Assembly (NCBI GenBank): GCA_016929335.1
Contig: JAFGIY010000076.1
Location: 1-58,343, forward strand
DNA: 58,343 bases
From: Acidobacteriota bacterium
Lineage (GTDB): Bacteria > Acidobacteriota > UBA6911
Direction of reading: 5' to 3'
Below, one piece after another: positions 8,576 to 16,333 of this stretch (its first letter is position 1; each line of letters begins with the position of its first letter). Under the pieces are notes generated by a model. It worked only from the letters and a program-made list of their open reading frames with translations, searched no databases and was not told the DNA's origin. The position numbers were made by a program, and so were the translations under genes.

Positions 8576-9592
8576 ATGACGAAAGCAATCCGTATAGTTG
8601 GCGTTTCCATAATTCTGGTATTTCTAGCATCCATGCCGGCTGCTCTTGCTCCTGATGCGGCAAGCGCCGCACAGAAGTATGCGCAATTCATTTTCACGGA
8701 TCTGAAGCCCGTCCCGCCGCAGATGGCCGAAATGATGAAACAGATGCAGGTAAAGAGTCAGTCGACCGTCGAAGGGACGCGCATCGTGGATCTGGATACC
8801 ACCCGGGCGGAAGGGGCGCCCTACATGGACTTTGTCTGGCTGTGGAAGGGATCGGCGAAGGGCTATTCCGAAGAGGAACACTTCCATGATTTCGATGAAG
8901 TAATCGGATTCATCGGAAGCAGGCTGGATAAGGATCCGCGCGACCTGGGAGGCGAGATGGAGGTCTGGCTGGGAGGCGAAAAATACCTGATTACGCGAAG
9001 CTGCCTGATATTCGTACCGAAGGGAATGAAGCACTGCCCCATACGCTTCAATCGTATTGATTCACCGATTCTTTTCTTTTCCTTCGGGATGGCAACAAAA
9101 TATTCGAGAACGCCTACCAAATTTGATGACTCAAAAAGCGCTGAGCGGAAATATGCCAAATACATCTCTTATGATGTCAATCCATCCAAGGTTTCGCCGG
9201 AAGCGGTGAAACGGATGGAGGAGATGAATAAAAGAATCGGCTCCACCGTCGCCGGGACGCGGCTGCTGGATCTCGACAATGTGGAAGGCTCCTTCTATAC
9301 GGACTTCGCCTGGCTGTGGAAAGGATCGGCGGAGGGCAACAGCGCGGAAGAACATGCCCATGATTTTGATGAAGTAATAGGATTCATTGGGACCAGGGGG
9401 CAAGGAGCGCCGAACGATCTGGGCGGCGAAATTGAAGTGTGGCTGGGGGGCGAAAAGCATCTGATCAACAAAAGCTGTCTCATCTGGGTACCCAAGGGAC
9501 TGAAGCATTGTCCCATACGGTTCAAGAGGATTGACTCGCCGGTTCTGTTCTTTTCTGTCGGCAACTCCGGCAAATATACATCAACACGATGA
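8576..9592 (+). CDS. secreted bicupin made by tandem duplication
   Basis: Protein of 338 residues. The ATG at 8576 follows GGGAGGA and begins a signal peptide (IILVFLASMPAALAPDAASA). Two copies of one cupin domain follow (about 35-185 and 190-335). Each has cupin motif 1, EEHFHDFDEVIGFIG and EEHAHDFDEVIGFIG, with the HxH...E metal ligands, and motif 2, PKGMKHCPIRFN and PKGLKHCPIRFK, with the last His. Each also has DLGGE(M/I)EVWLGGEK. Both metal sites look intact, so each domain probably binds a divalent metal. The function, whether enzyme or sugar/small-molecule binding, is unknown. It stands alone between convergent neighbours. Confidence 0.85.
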   Translation: MTKAIRIVGVSIILVFLASMPAALAPDAASAAQKYAQFIFTDLKPVPPQMAEMMKQMQVKSQSTVEGTRIVDLDTTRAEGAPYMDFVWLWKGSAKGYSEEEHFHDFDEVIGFIGSRLDKDPRDLGGEMEVWLGGEKYLITRSCLIFVPKGMKHCPIRFNRIDSPILFFSFGMATKYSRTPTKFDDSKSAERKYAKYISYDVNPSKVSPEAVKRMEEMNKRIGSTVAGTRLLDLDNVEGSFYTDFAWLWKGSAEGNSAEEHAHDFDEVIGFIGTRGQGAPNDLGGEIEVWLGGEKHLINKSCLIWVPKGLKHCPIRFKRIDSPVLFFSVGNSGKYTSTR

Positions 9593-9729
9593 GAGCGATG
9601 AACCGAAGGCAAGGTGTATTTCCTTGCTTCCGCTTCGGGTTCGCCGTTTCCGGTTTTTATGGAGGTTTTCAACCGGGAACCATAAAAAGCGGCACCACTC
9701 CGGAGCGTGCATCCTAATTGAAGCGCTCT

Positions 9730-10434
9730 TCAGAAGACTTTTTCCAGAGCCTGATAGTCGGAGTGGACCGTTTCGATAGCCTCCTTGATTGCTTTTACGT
9801 CCTTTGACCGGATATGAGATTGCAGGGCTGCGACTGACTGCGAGAGCAGTCCGCGCTTTGCCTTAAAATCGTAGTCAAGGTCCTGGAGGCGTTCAGGCAA
9901 TTCAACTTTATTGAGATCCTCCGTTTTCTGCTGTAATTCGGCTGTTGATTTGCGGATATTTTCCATATCGTTCTTCGGCAGGTAATGATGGTAGAGCATA
10001 TACAGGACGGCGTGGAATTCGTCGAGTTCCTTCAGCGCGGGCCGGATGGTCCGCATAAGACCTTCAAATCCGCCGTGCAGCGCCTCGGCCGCCGCCATTA
10101 GTCTGTCGTCATCCATCGCAAGAGCGGCTGCCCTATAATCCGCGCCGGCGCCCTGCAGTTTTTTGATGCCCTCTTCCCACGCGGACTTCTTATGCCTCAG
10201 GATGCCGGGCAGATCTGCGGATGATACCTCCGCAATCCCTTTCTCCACGTCCGGGAGCAGTTTCTGCAGCAATGCCGTGTTTTTGTTCGGCCAGGCTTCG
10301 TGCCAGATTTTGTAAATCACTTCATGGAAAGAATCGAGCGCCGGCACGCGTGCGACCGCTTCGGTCGGCCTTTGTGCATAGATTGAGACGCTCGGCAAGA
10401 GCAGCAGTGTAATGAAGATTATATATCGTTTCAT
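9730..10434 (-). CDS. secreted helical protein, two repeats with conserved His
   Basis: Protein of 234 residues with a Sec signal peptide (IIFITLLLLPSVSIYAQ). Start ATG at 10434 has AAAGGA upstream. The mature part is a tandem duplication of about 98 residues. Repeat 1 begins LDSFHEVIYKIWHEAWP and ends with ALHGGFEGL. Repeat 2 begins LDEFHAVLYMLYHHYLP and ends with TVHSDYQAL. In each, two His eight residues apart on the first helix and one His on the last helix are conserved, and SSADLP/NKVELP mark the same loop. The rest is predicted all-helical, so each repeat could be a helical bundle with a three-His metal site (inference). Family not recognised. Confidence 0.75.
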   Translation of the reverse strand: MKRYIIFITLLLLPSVSIYAQRPTEAVARVPALDSFHEVIYKIWHEAWPNKNTALLQKLLPDVEKGIAEVSSADLPGILRHKKSAWEEGIKKLQGAGADYRAAALAMDDDRLMAAAEALHGGFEGLMRTIRPALKELDEFHAVLYMLYHHYLPKNDMENIRKSTAELQQKTEDLNKVELPERLQDLDYDFKAKRGLLSQSVAALQSHIRSKDVKAIKEAIETVHSDYQALEKVF

Positions 10435-10467
10435 AGGGTTCCTTTATCCTGGCGCTTTCGAACCGGC

Positions 10468-11319
10468 TCATTTTATGGTCAATCCATCCGGCATCCGGCT
10501 GAAGCTGAAAAAGCGGTGGCGAATTCCCTCGCGCGTCACTTCCACCAATCGAATGCCGGAGCCTTCTTCACCGAAAGGCATGGATACGGGACCCGTGACG
10601 GTCATTACCAGATCTCCATCTCTCCCGACGGAGCTCTTGTGGACATGCCCGGCGAAGACATATTTCACATTATATTGGTGCAGCAGATCCAGAAATGGCT
10701 TGCGGCGTTCCGGAGGTATGTTTCCAAACTGCTCGGGTTCCTGTGCATTTTCGATGAAGTACGGATGATGCTGAAAAACAACGACGTGCGGTGCACCGGA
10801 TCCCTTGGATTTCTCCAACTCGGCTTTGAACCAGGACAACTGCTCCTGATATTCGGCTTCGACATTTTTCGGCGAATGGATCACGGTCGAATTCAGCACG
10901 ATTCCGTAAATGGGGCCGGCGCGAAAAGAGTAGTAATCACGGCCTACGTTTCGCCGATAGGCAGCCAGTGTTTCCGGAGTGGGCGTGTGATCGACATCAT
11001 GGTTACCGGCCAAATAATAGGTCGGGATTGAAGAATCGATTTTTCCGGCGATTCTCTTGAACTCGGCAAGCTGCTCCGGATCTCCCGGCTTGTTGACCAG
11101 GTCTCCAAGAATTATGACGAACTCCGGCTTCAGCCGGTTGATCGTTGCGATCACAAATTCGAAGTTGGCGGTTTCCCGAATAAAATTCTTGTCCGCAGCA
11201 TACATGCCCAATTGCGGATCCGCGATCATGACAAAGTAGAAAGGCTGATCCTGGCACAATCCGGGAATCGCAAAAATGACAATAAGAAACGATACAAAAG
11301 CCGCATTTCTGAATTTCAT
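10468..11319 (-). CDS. secreted calcineurin-like metallophosphoesterase
   Basis: Protein of 283 residues with a Sec signal peptide (AAFVSFLIVIFAIPGLCQ). Start ATG at 11319 has GGAGG upstream; the longer frame to 11400 has no site. It carries the full set of binuclear metal motifs in order: MIADPQLG, LGDLVNKPGD, AGNHDVDH, FQHHPYF and FAGHVHKS. It should hydrolyse phosphomonoesters or phosphodiesters outside the cytoplasm; the substrate cannot be told from sequence. It lies downstream of the Gfo/Idh gene on the same strand, but a family C hairpin separates them, so co-transcription is doubtful. Confidence 0.9.
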   Translation of the reverse strand: MKFRNAAFVSFLIVIFAIPGLCQDQPFYFVMIADPQLGMYAADKNFIRETANFEFVIATINRLKPEFVIILGDLVNKPGDPEQLAEFKRIAGKIDSSIPTYYLAGNHDVDHTPTPETLAAYRRNVGRDYYSFRAGPIYGIVLNSTVIHSPKNVEAEYQEQLSWFKAELEKSKGSGAPHVVVFQHHPYFIENAQEPEQFGNIPPERRKPFLDLLHQYNVKYVFAGHVHKSSVGRDGDLVMTVTGPVSMPFGEEGSGIRLVEVTREGIRHRFFSFSRMPDGLTIK

Positions 11320-11335
11320 GCAAACCTCCAGGCCG

Positions 11336-11374
11336 GCCACGAATTTCACGAATCGGCTTCGCAAAATTCGTGGC
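11336..11374. terminator. family C repeat hairpin
   Basis: Inverted repeat with arms GCCACGAATT (11336-11345) and AATTCGTGGC (11365-11374). It belongs to the same dispersed family as the hairpin at 51591-51647. It lies ten bases past the end of the Gfo/Idh gene and just upstream of the metallophosphoesterase gene, where it could end transcription of the former. Confidence 0.55.
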
Positions 11375-11383
11375 TGAAATGTA

Positions 11384-12847
11384 TTAGACCTTGATCGCAT
11401 CTTTCAAGGATTTGTCCCAGGGAGCGCGATATTGCTTGACGCACATCGCGGCAGCCTCTCTATCGCCGACTGTCTGTTCCTTTTCGGGATCCCAGCGGAT
11501 TGTGCGGCCGAGCTTCAGCGAAATATTGGCCAGATGGCATGCAATGGACACGCGGTGGCCGTCTTCCACATCGCAAAGAGGGCGTTTGCGTGTACGCATC
11601 GAATTCAGCCAATCCTGTTTGTTCATGGCAAGAGTATCTTCGCCGCCGAAACCGTAGCGGGCATCCGACTCCATGCCCTTGCCTTTGGATGCCTGGATCC
11701 ATGGCGTGGGCTTTGTATCGGAATAGACCGGGCCGCCCGCGGGATGGCCTGAAAAGCGGGGGATGTCGTTGATCGGATCTCCCTTCAATTCCGGCAGGAC
11801 TTCCCAATTCCCTGCAAGGACCATTGTGCCTTTGGTTCCCAGATAGAGTTGGCCGCGCGCCTCCGCATCCGGGATCGACCGGCAGGCGTTTGCTTCGCGA
11901 ATCGTGGCATTCATTGTAAAGCCGGGAGTTTTGGGATCGGGACCGGGGAATACCCACATGGCATCCTGCAAATCCGGGGTTTCTCCATCATCTTCCAGCG
12001 CGTACCGGCCGCCGAAGGAAGAAACCATAGTAGGTCCTTTGGCATTCATGACATACAGAACCTGGTCGATGATATGAGCTCCCAGATTTGTCATCTGACC
12101 GCCCGAGTAATCCCAAAACCAGCGGAAATGATAAATGCCTCGATGCGCGGTGTATGGCTTTTTCTCTGCCGGACCAAGCCACATATCGTAATTAAAGCCC
12201 GCCGGCGGTTCCGATTCGGGAGCCCTGCCGAATCCCGGATAAACATTGCGGAAGGAGGACCAGCGGATTGAGTGGATTTTGCCCAGCACGCCGCTATCGA
12301 TTACATTCTTGGAATCCAAAACACCTTTGCCGTGCCTCCGCTGAGTCCCGACAACCACGATGCGGCCGTATTTACGGGCAGCCTGGATCATCCACTTGCC
12401 TTCATCGAGGAAGAGCGTCATCGGCTTTTCCACATAGACATCCTTGCCCGCCTGGCACGCCAGGATGGTTTGCAGCGCGTGCCAGTGATCCGGTGTTGCG
12501 ATCACGACACCCTGAATATCCTTGTTCTCATACATTTTCCGGAAATCGTTGTACCCCCTGGCGTTGGGATTTTCCAGATATGCAAGTCCTTCGTCTAATC
12601 GCGGTTTGTAGACGTCGCACATGCTGAGCAGATCCACATCCTTGAACTTCTTGAGGTCCGCAATGTGCTGCTTGCCGATCAGGCCGAATCCGATGGCTCC
12701 GATGCCGATCCGATCGTTGGCTCCGAGTACGCGCATGTAAGAAGCCGCAGACATGACAGCGGCGCCGGCTGCGCCGAGGAATACACGTCGAGTGGTTTTC
12801 CTGGCTTCGATAGTGTTGTCGAGCGCAGGAGTTGGGGATTCTTGCAT
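11384..12847 (-). CDS. Tat-exported Gfo/Idh/MocA oxidoreductase
   Basis: Protein of 487 residues, Gfo/Idh/MocA family: NAD(P)-dependent enzymes that oxidise or reduce sugars and cyclitols, some acting through 3-keto-sugar intermediates. Start ATG at 12847 follows AAAGGA and begins a Tat signal (KTTRRVFLGAAGAAVMSAA). The Rossmann motif GAIGFGLIGKQH and the family EKP motif (VYVEKPMTL) are present, followed by the C-terminal alpha/beta domain with WFWDYSGGQMTNLGAHI. The Tat signal means export with bound nucleotide, as in glucose-fructose oxidoreductase. It is divergent from a Tat-exported TIM-barrel protein across 144 bases, a pairing that suggests a shared sugar pathway (inference). Confidence 0.92.
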   Translation of the reverse strand: MQESPTPALDNTIEARKTTRRVFLGAAGAAVMSAASYMRVLGANDRIGIGAIGFGLIGKQHIADLKKFKDVDLLSMCDVYKPRLDEGLAYLENPNARGYNDFRKMYENKDIQGVVIATPDHWHALQTILACQAGKDVYVEKPMTLFLDEGKWMIQAARKYGRIVVVGTQRRHGKGVLDSKNVIDSGVLGKIHSIRWSSFRNVYPGFGRAPESEPPAGFNYDMWLGPAEKKPYTAHRGIYHFRWFWDYSGGQMTNLGAHIIDQVLYVMNAKGPTMVSSFGGRYALEDDGETPDLQDAMWVFPGPDPKTPGFTMNATIREANACRSIPDAEARGQLYLGTKGTMVLAGNWEVLPELKGDPINDIPRFSGHPAGGPVYSDTKPTPWIQASKGKGMESDARYGFGGEDTLAMNKQDWLNSMRTRKRPLCDVEDGHRVSIACHLANISLKLGRTIRWDPEKEQTVGDREAAAMCVKQYRAPWDKSLKDAIKV

Positions 12848-12991
12848 CTCTATATCCTTTCCTGGCAGATTTGGCTTTGATTTGATTTTACAGACCAGGA
12901 GTTTACGAGGAAATAGGATGACTGTCACCGAATTTCTCATGTATATTGAGCTGCCTATCACCCCGATCACCAAATCGCAAAGGAGGATCGC

Positions 12992-14080
12992 ATGATCTCA
13001 CGCAGAAAGATGCTGGCGCTTGCGGCTGCCGCTCCTTTTTGTTCAGCGTTAAAGTCATCCGCCGGGACACCTGGTCGCGCGCAGGCGGCTCAAACCGCTG
13101 CCGCTTCCAAAAGCTATCCGCGAATGGGAGGAACGCCCACTGCTTTCATGGCACGATTCATGGCCGCAAGAGGCGGCTCGACTCCTTTTGATATGATCGA
13201 GCACTGCCACAGCATTGGTCTTGCCGGCGTTCAGATGAATCCTCCATCCGTCGATCCGGAAGCGATCAGGCAGTTCCGCCGGCAGCTGGAGAAATACAAC
13301 ATGCATCTCGTTTGCGATCCACGCTTGCCGAAACAGGATAGCGAGGTTTCGGCATTTGAGGAGCAGGTGAAGGCATACAAAGAAGCGGGCGCGACTGCTT
13401 TCCATGCCGCGATGACCGGCCGGCGCTACGAAGACTACGATCGTCTGGAACCATTCAGGCAGATGTTCGAAAGCTGCAAAAAGCAGATAGAACTCGCAGA
13501 GCCGGTGCTCCGCAAATACAAAATCAGACTGGGTATAGAGAATCACAAGGGCTGGCGCTCGGCCGAACAGGCTTCATGGTTGAAACAGCTCGGCAGCGAA
13601 TGGGTTGGGGTTTGTCTGGATTTCGGCAATAACCTGTCTCTTTGTGAGGATCCCATGGACACAGCGCGCGTCCTGGCGCCCTATGCATGCTTCGCTCATA
13701 TCAAGGATAACGCAGTGCAGGAATACGAAGACGGATTCCTGCTTTCCGAGGTTCCCCTGGGAGAGGGAATCATCGACCTTAAACAGATTGTACAGATGCT
13801 GCGCGCCGTCGATCCCAATATGATCATGGATCTGGAAATGATCACACGCGATCCGCTGAAGATTCCTGTTTTCACATCCAAGTATTGGGCAACGTTTGAC
13901 GACGATTACAGCCCCTTGCCGGGAAGGGATCTGGCGAAGGTATTAGCCTTGGTCAAGAAGAATCCCCCCAAAGCTCCTCTGCCACGAACCAGCGGACTGA
14001 GCCGGGAAGAACAGGTTAAACTGGAAGATGAATGCAACCTGAAGTGCATCGCCTACGCCCGTCAACACCTCAATCTTTAG
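12992..14080 (+). CDS. Tat-exported xylose-isomerase-like TIM-barrel protein
   Basis: Protein of 362 residues of the AP-endonuclease-2 / sugar phosphate isomerase-epimerase family. Start ATG at 12992 has AGGAGGA upstream. The N-terminus is a Tat-type signal (SRRKMLALAAAAPFCSAL). Barrel features include LVCDPRLP, RLGIENHKG, VGVCLDFGNN and FAHIKDN, which hold the metal-binding Glu, Asp and His typical of this fold. The substrate is likely a sugar or keto-sugar (inference from family and the divergent Gfo/Idh gene). The last base of its TAG stop is the first base of a family A repeat. Confidence 0.88.
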   Translation: MISRRKMLALAAAAPFCSALKSSAGTPGRAQAAQTAAASKSYPRMGGTPTAFMARFMAARGGSTPFDMIEHCHSIGLAGVQMNPPSVDPEAIRQFRRQLEKYNMHLVCDPRLPKQDSEVSAFEEQVKAYKEAGATAFHAAMTGRRYEDYDRLEPFRQMFESCKKQIELAEPVLRKYKIRLGIENHKGWRSAEQASWLKQLGSEWVGVCLDFGNNLSLCEDPMDTARVLAPYACFAHIKDNAVQEYEDGFLLSEVPLGEGIIDLKQIVQMLRAVDPNMIMDLEMITRDPLKIPVFTSKYWATFDDDYSPLPGRDLAKVLALVKKNPPKAPLPRTSGLSREEQVKLEDECNLKCIAYARQHLNL

Positions 14081-14241
14081 GGAGACAGTCACCAGTGTCC
14101 CTATTGAAGGGGGGAAGGGGAGGATGGGTAGAGGGGTTGAGGGGTTGAGGGAGATACGGAGAGATGCGGGAATTTCATACTTGGTCTCTTTTGGCCCTAT
14201 ACTGCTGTGCAGCTGTTTAGGGGACACTGGTGACTGTCCCC
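14080..14241. repeat. family A element: two inverted motifs around a G-rich tract
   Basis: The left motif (14080-14101) and right motif (14220-14241) are inverted copies of the 22-base family A palindrome, about 118 bases apart. A tract of GGGGTTGA / GGGTAGA units follows the left motif, the reverse complement of the C-rich tract beside the copy at 1274. The two loci therefore look like copies of one composite element. It fills the whole gap between the TIM-barrel gene and the dehydrogenase gene. Confidence 0.75.
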
Positions 14242-14260
14242 ACAGAAAAGGAGAACGTTG

Positions 14261-15160
14261 ATGAAAGTGGGATTTGTTGGATTGGGGATCATGGGGAAGC
14301 CGATGAGCCGGAACTTAATCAAAGCCGGTCATCAGGTGGTGGTTTACGATATCATCCCGGAATTGGTTGCCGAGTTGGCGGCTTCGGGCGCAACGCCCGG
14401 GAAGTCGTCGCAAGACGTTGCCGCCCGGTCCGAAGTTACCATCACCATGGTCCCCGATGGTCCCGAAGTCGAGGCCGCAGTGCTTGGGCCCGGAGGTGCG
14501 CTCGAAGGAGCGAAAACCGGATCCGTCATTGTGGATATGAGTTCGATCAGCCCCATCGTCGCGCAAAAGGTCGGAGCCGCATGCGAAGCCAGAGGAGTTG
14601 AATTCCTCGATGCCCCAGTGAGTGGAGGCGAGCCAAAAGCCATCGACGGGACGCTGGCAATCATGGTTGGCGGCAAGCAGGACGTCTTTGATAGAGCCCT
14701 GCCTCTATTTCAGGCTATGGGATCCAGCGCGACGCTGACCGGGCCCATCGGCGCAGGAAACGTGACGAAGCTGGCGAATCAGATGATGGTTGCGATCAAT
14801 ATCGCGGCTATGGGAGAAGCTTTGGTTCTCGCGACCAAGGCAGGTCTTGATCCGGAGGTTGTATTCAACGCCGTCAAGGGAGGATTGGCGGGAAGCGCTG
14901 TTTTGAACGCGAAGGCTCCGATGGTTATTTCGCGAAATTTTAAGCCCGGTTTCCGCATTCGCCTGCACCAGAAAGACCTGCGCAATGCTCTCGCCTCAGC
15001 GGAAAGCATGAAAGTCTCTCTTCCCTTCACAAGCATGGCGCAACAGATTCTGATCGCGCTCATGAATGACGGGCGCGGAGATTTGGATCATTCGGCAATC
15101 GCCACTTTCATCGAAACCATGGCAAAAATCGAAGTCGGCAAAGGGGATCGAACCCAATGA
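14261..15160 (+). CDS. 3-hydroxyisobutyrate dehydrogenase / tartronate semialdehyde reductase family
   Basis: Cytoplasmic NAD(P)-dependent beta-hydroxyacid dehydrogenase of 299 residues. Start ATG at 14261 with AAGGAGAA upstream. It has the Rossmann motif GFVGLGIMGKPM, the substrate-binding DAPVSGGEPKAIDGTL, and the catalytic Lys in GAGNVTKLANQM. Family members reduce tartronate semialdehyde to glycerate or oxidise 3-hydroxyisobutyrate; sequence alone does not separate them, so no symbol is given. Unlike its neighbours it has no export signal. Its last four residues (DRTQ) and its stop codon lie inside the left arm of an inverted-repeat element (15146-15306), so the native C-terminus may have been replaced. 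Confidence 0.9.
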   Translation: MKVGFVGLGIMGKPMSRNLIKAGHQVVVYDIIPELVAELAASGATPGKSSQDVAARSEVTITMVPDGPEVEAAVLGPGGALEGAKTGSVIVDMSSISPIVAQKVGAACEARGVEFLDAPVSGGEPKAIDGTLAIMVGGKQDVFDRALPLFQAMGSSATLTGPIGAGNVTKLANQMMVAINIAAMGEALVLATKAGLDPEVVFNAVKGGLAGSAVLNAKAPMVISRNFKPGFRIRLHQKDLRNALASAESMKVSLPFTSMAQQILIALMNDGRGDLDHSAIATFIETMAKIEVGKGDRTQ

Positions 15161-15306
15161 CATTAACTTAAGGGAAAATGTGGAGCGCAAAACCTTGATG
15201 GACTGCGATAGAGATGCGATTCCCCTGGCAAAATGCCCAGGCGCAATCTCGATAAAACCCTGGATATTTAGGTTTTATGCTTAAGTTAATGCTATTGGGT
15301 CCGATC
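15146..15306. mobile_element. MITE-like element with 27-base inverted ends, family F
   Basis: Arms 15146-15172 and 15280-15306 are inverted repeats matching at 24 of 27 positions and contain CATTAACTTAAG. They enclose about 107 bases without a coding frame. The left arm supplies the stop codon of the plus-strand dehydrogenase; the right arm ends four bases before the stop of the minus-strand gene. It is non-autonomous, with no transposase in the window. Arms of this kind resemble the palindromes mobilised by REP-associated transposases, but the family assignment is a guess. Confidence 0.7.
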
Positions 15307-15310
15307 CTGT

Positions 15311-16333
15311 TTAAGAGATGTGTTTGAAGATGCGGGAGATGGCGAGCGTGATCCACTGGCGAATTTCCAACGCCTGGTCTTTATCGGTGGCTTTATGAAT
15401 GCTGGAATAGGACACTTTCCATAAACCGTCCCGTTGCTGATTATCAATAAACCACTGCAGCGCTCTCCGGATGTCATCATCTTCCGAAGGCAAACCTATA
15501 AGCGAAAGCGTATCGATGGCGGAGAGCAGATTATTCCACCAATATGGATACTCGAAGCGGATCCAGTGGTCAGGATGCCGGTACCACGACCAGTTATCTT
15601 TCTTGAAAAACTTTGACTTCAGCAACGCAGCCGCTTTTAAAGCCGGCTCAGAATTTCGGTATACGGGATGAACTGCAAACGCGCGGATCACCATTCCGGT
15701 TCCTGCCGCGGAAAATGGCCGGGACCGATTGAAGCTCTTCTCCGGTTCAGCAGTCCATGTCGACGTTAACGAGCATATTTTCCCCCAGCCATAATCCACC
15801 ATGCCCGGACTGCCGATCACCCATCCGCCGTCATTCTGCCTCATGGAAATCAGCCATTGCATTCCCTTCTCAATCCGCAAATCCGACTGGTAACCCGCTT
15901 TGATAAGCAGCCAGAGCAGCGCGCCGGTATAGTAGGGAGCGTATTGATTTGCCAGAATGCCCCGGAAATCTCCTTCGTCCGACTGACAGGAAAAAACGAA
16001 TTCCGCAGCCTTTTGGATGGCAATGTGCGTCCGGTCGAGTTCGTACTGGTCGACGAGGAAACGCAGCTGCCGCCATGTTTCAGTCAATTCGGTTTTCCAT
16101 TCGGCTCCCGCTTTGTGTTTGTTGGATTTCCAGGAACCATCCGGCTGCTGTTTTTTGATAATCTTTACGACCTGAGGAAGATTCCACACCGCTTCAATGG
16201 ATCCGACATCGCGGTCCAGCAAATCCCGCTGAGCGAAATAGATGATCGCCGCATTCTCCGACGCAAGAAGAGGTTTGATCGGATCATATTTGAGCTGGGA
16301 AAGACCTTGCGCTGCGGCTCGCTTTTTTCTCAT
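15311..16333 (-). CDS. squalene-cyclase-type repeat protein
   Basis: Protein of 340 residues made of alpha-helical repeats of the prenyltransferase / squalene-hopene cyclase type. Signature QxxxGxW-like motifs recur: QQPDGSWKS, QSDEGDFRG, RQNDGGWVIG, QQRDGLWKVS. It is about half the length of a true squalene-hopene cyclase (about 630 residues) and I see no DxDD catalytic motif, so cyclase activity is unlikely. Its ATG overlaps the TAA of thrB by one base, so it is translationally coupled to homoserine kinase. Why the two are linked is unknown. No signal peptide; probably cytoplasmic. Confidence 0.8.
   Translation of the reverse strand: MRKKRAAAQGLSQLKYDPIKPLLASENAAIIYFAQRDLLDRDVGSIEAVWNLPQVVKIIKKQQPDGSWKSNKHKAGAEWKTELTETWRQLRFLVDQYELDRTHIAIQKAAEFVFSCQSDEGDFRGILANQYAPYYTGALLWLLIKAGYQSDLRIEKGMQWLISMRQNDGGWVIGSPGMVDYGWGKICSLTSTWTAEPEKSFNRSRPFSAAGTGMVIRAFAVHPVYRNSEPALKAAALLKSKFFKKDNWSWYRHPDHWIRFEYPYWWNNLLSAIDTLSLIGLPSEDDDIRRALQWFIDNQQRDGLWKVSYSSIHKATDKDQALEIRQWITLAISRIFKHIS

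Noticed and set aside
15140..15160. GGGTTCGATCCC on the minus strand, like a tRNA T-loop
   Set aside because: The stem has only three pairs, no other tRNA arms or CCA context are present, and the bases belong to the family F inverted repeat and a coding end.
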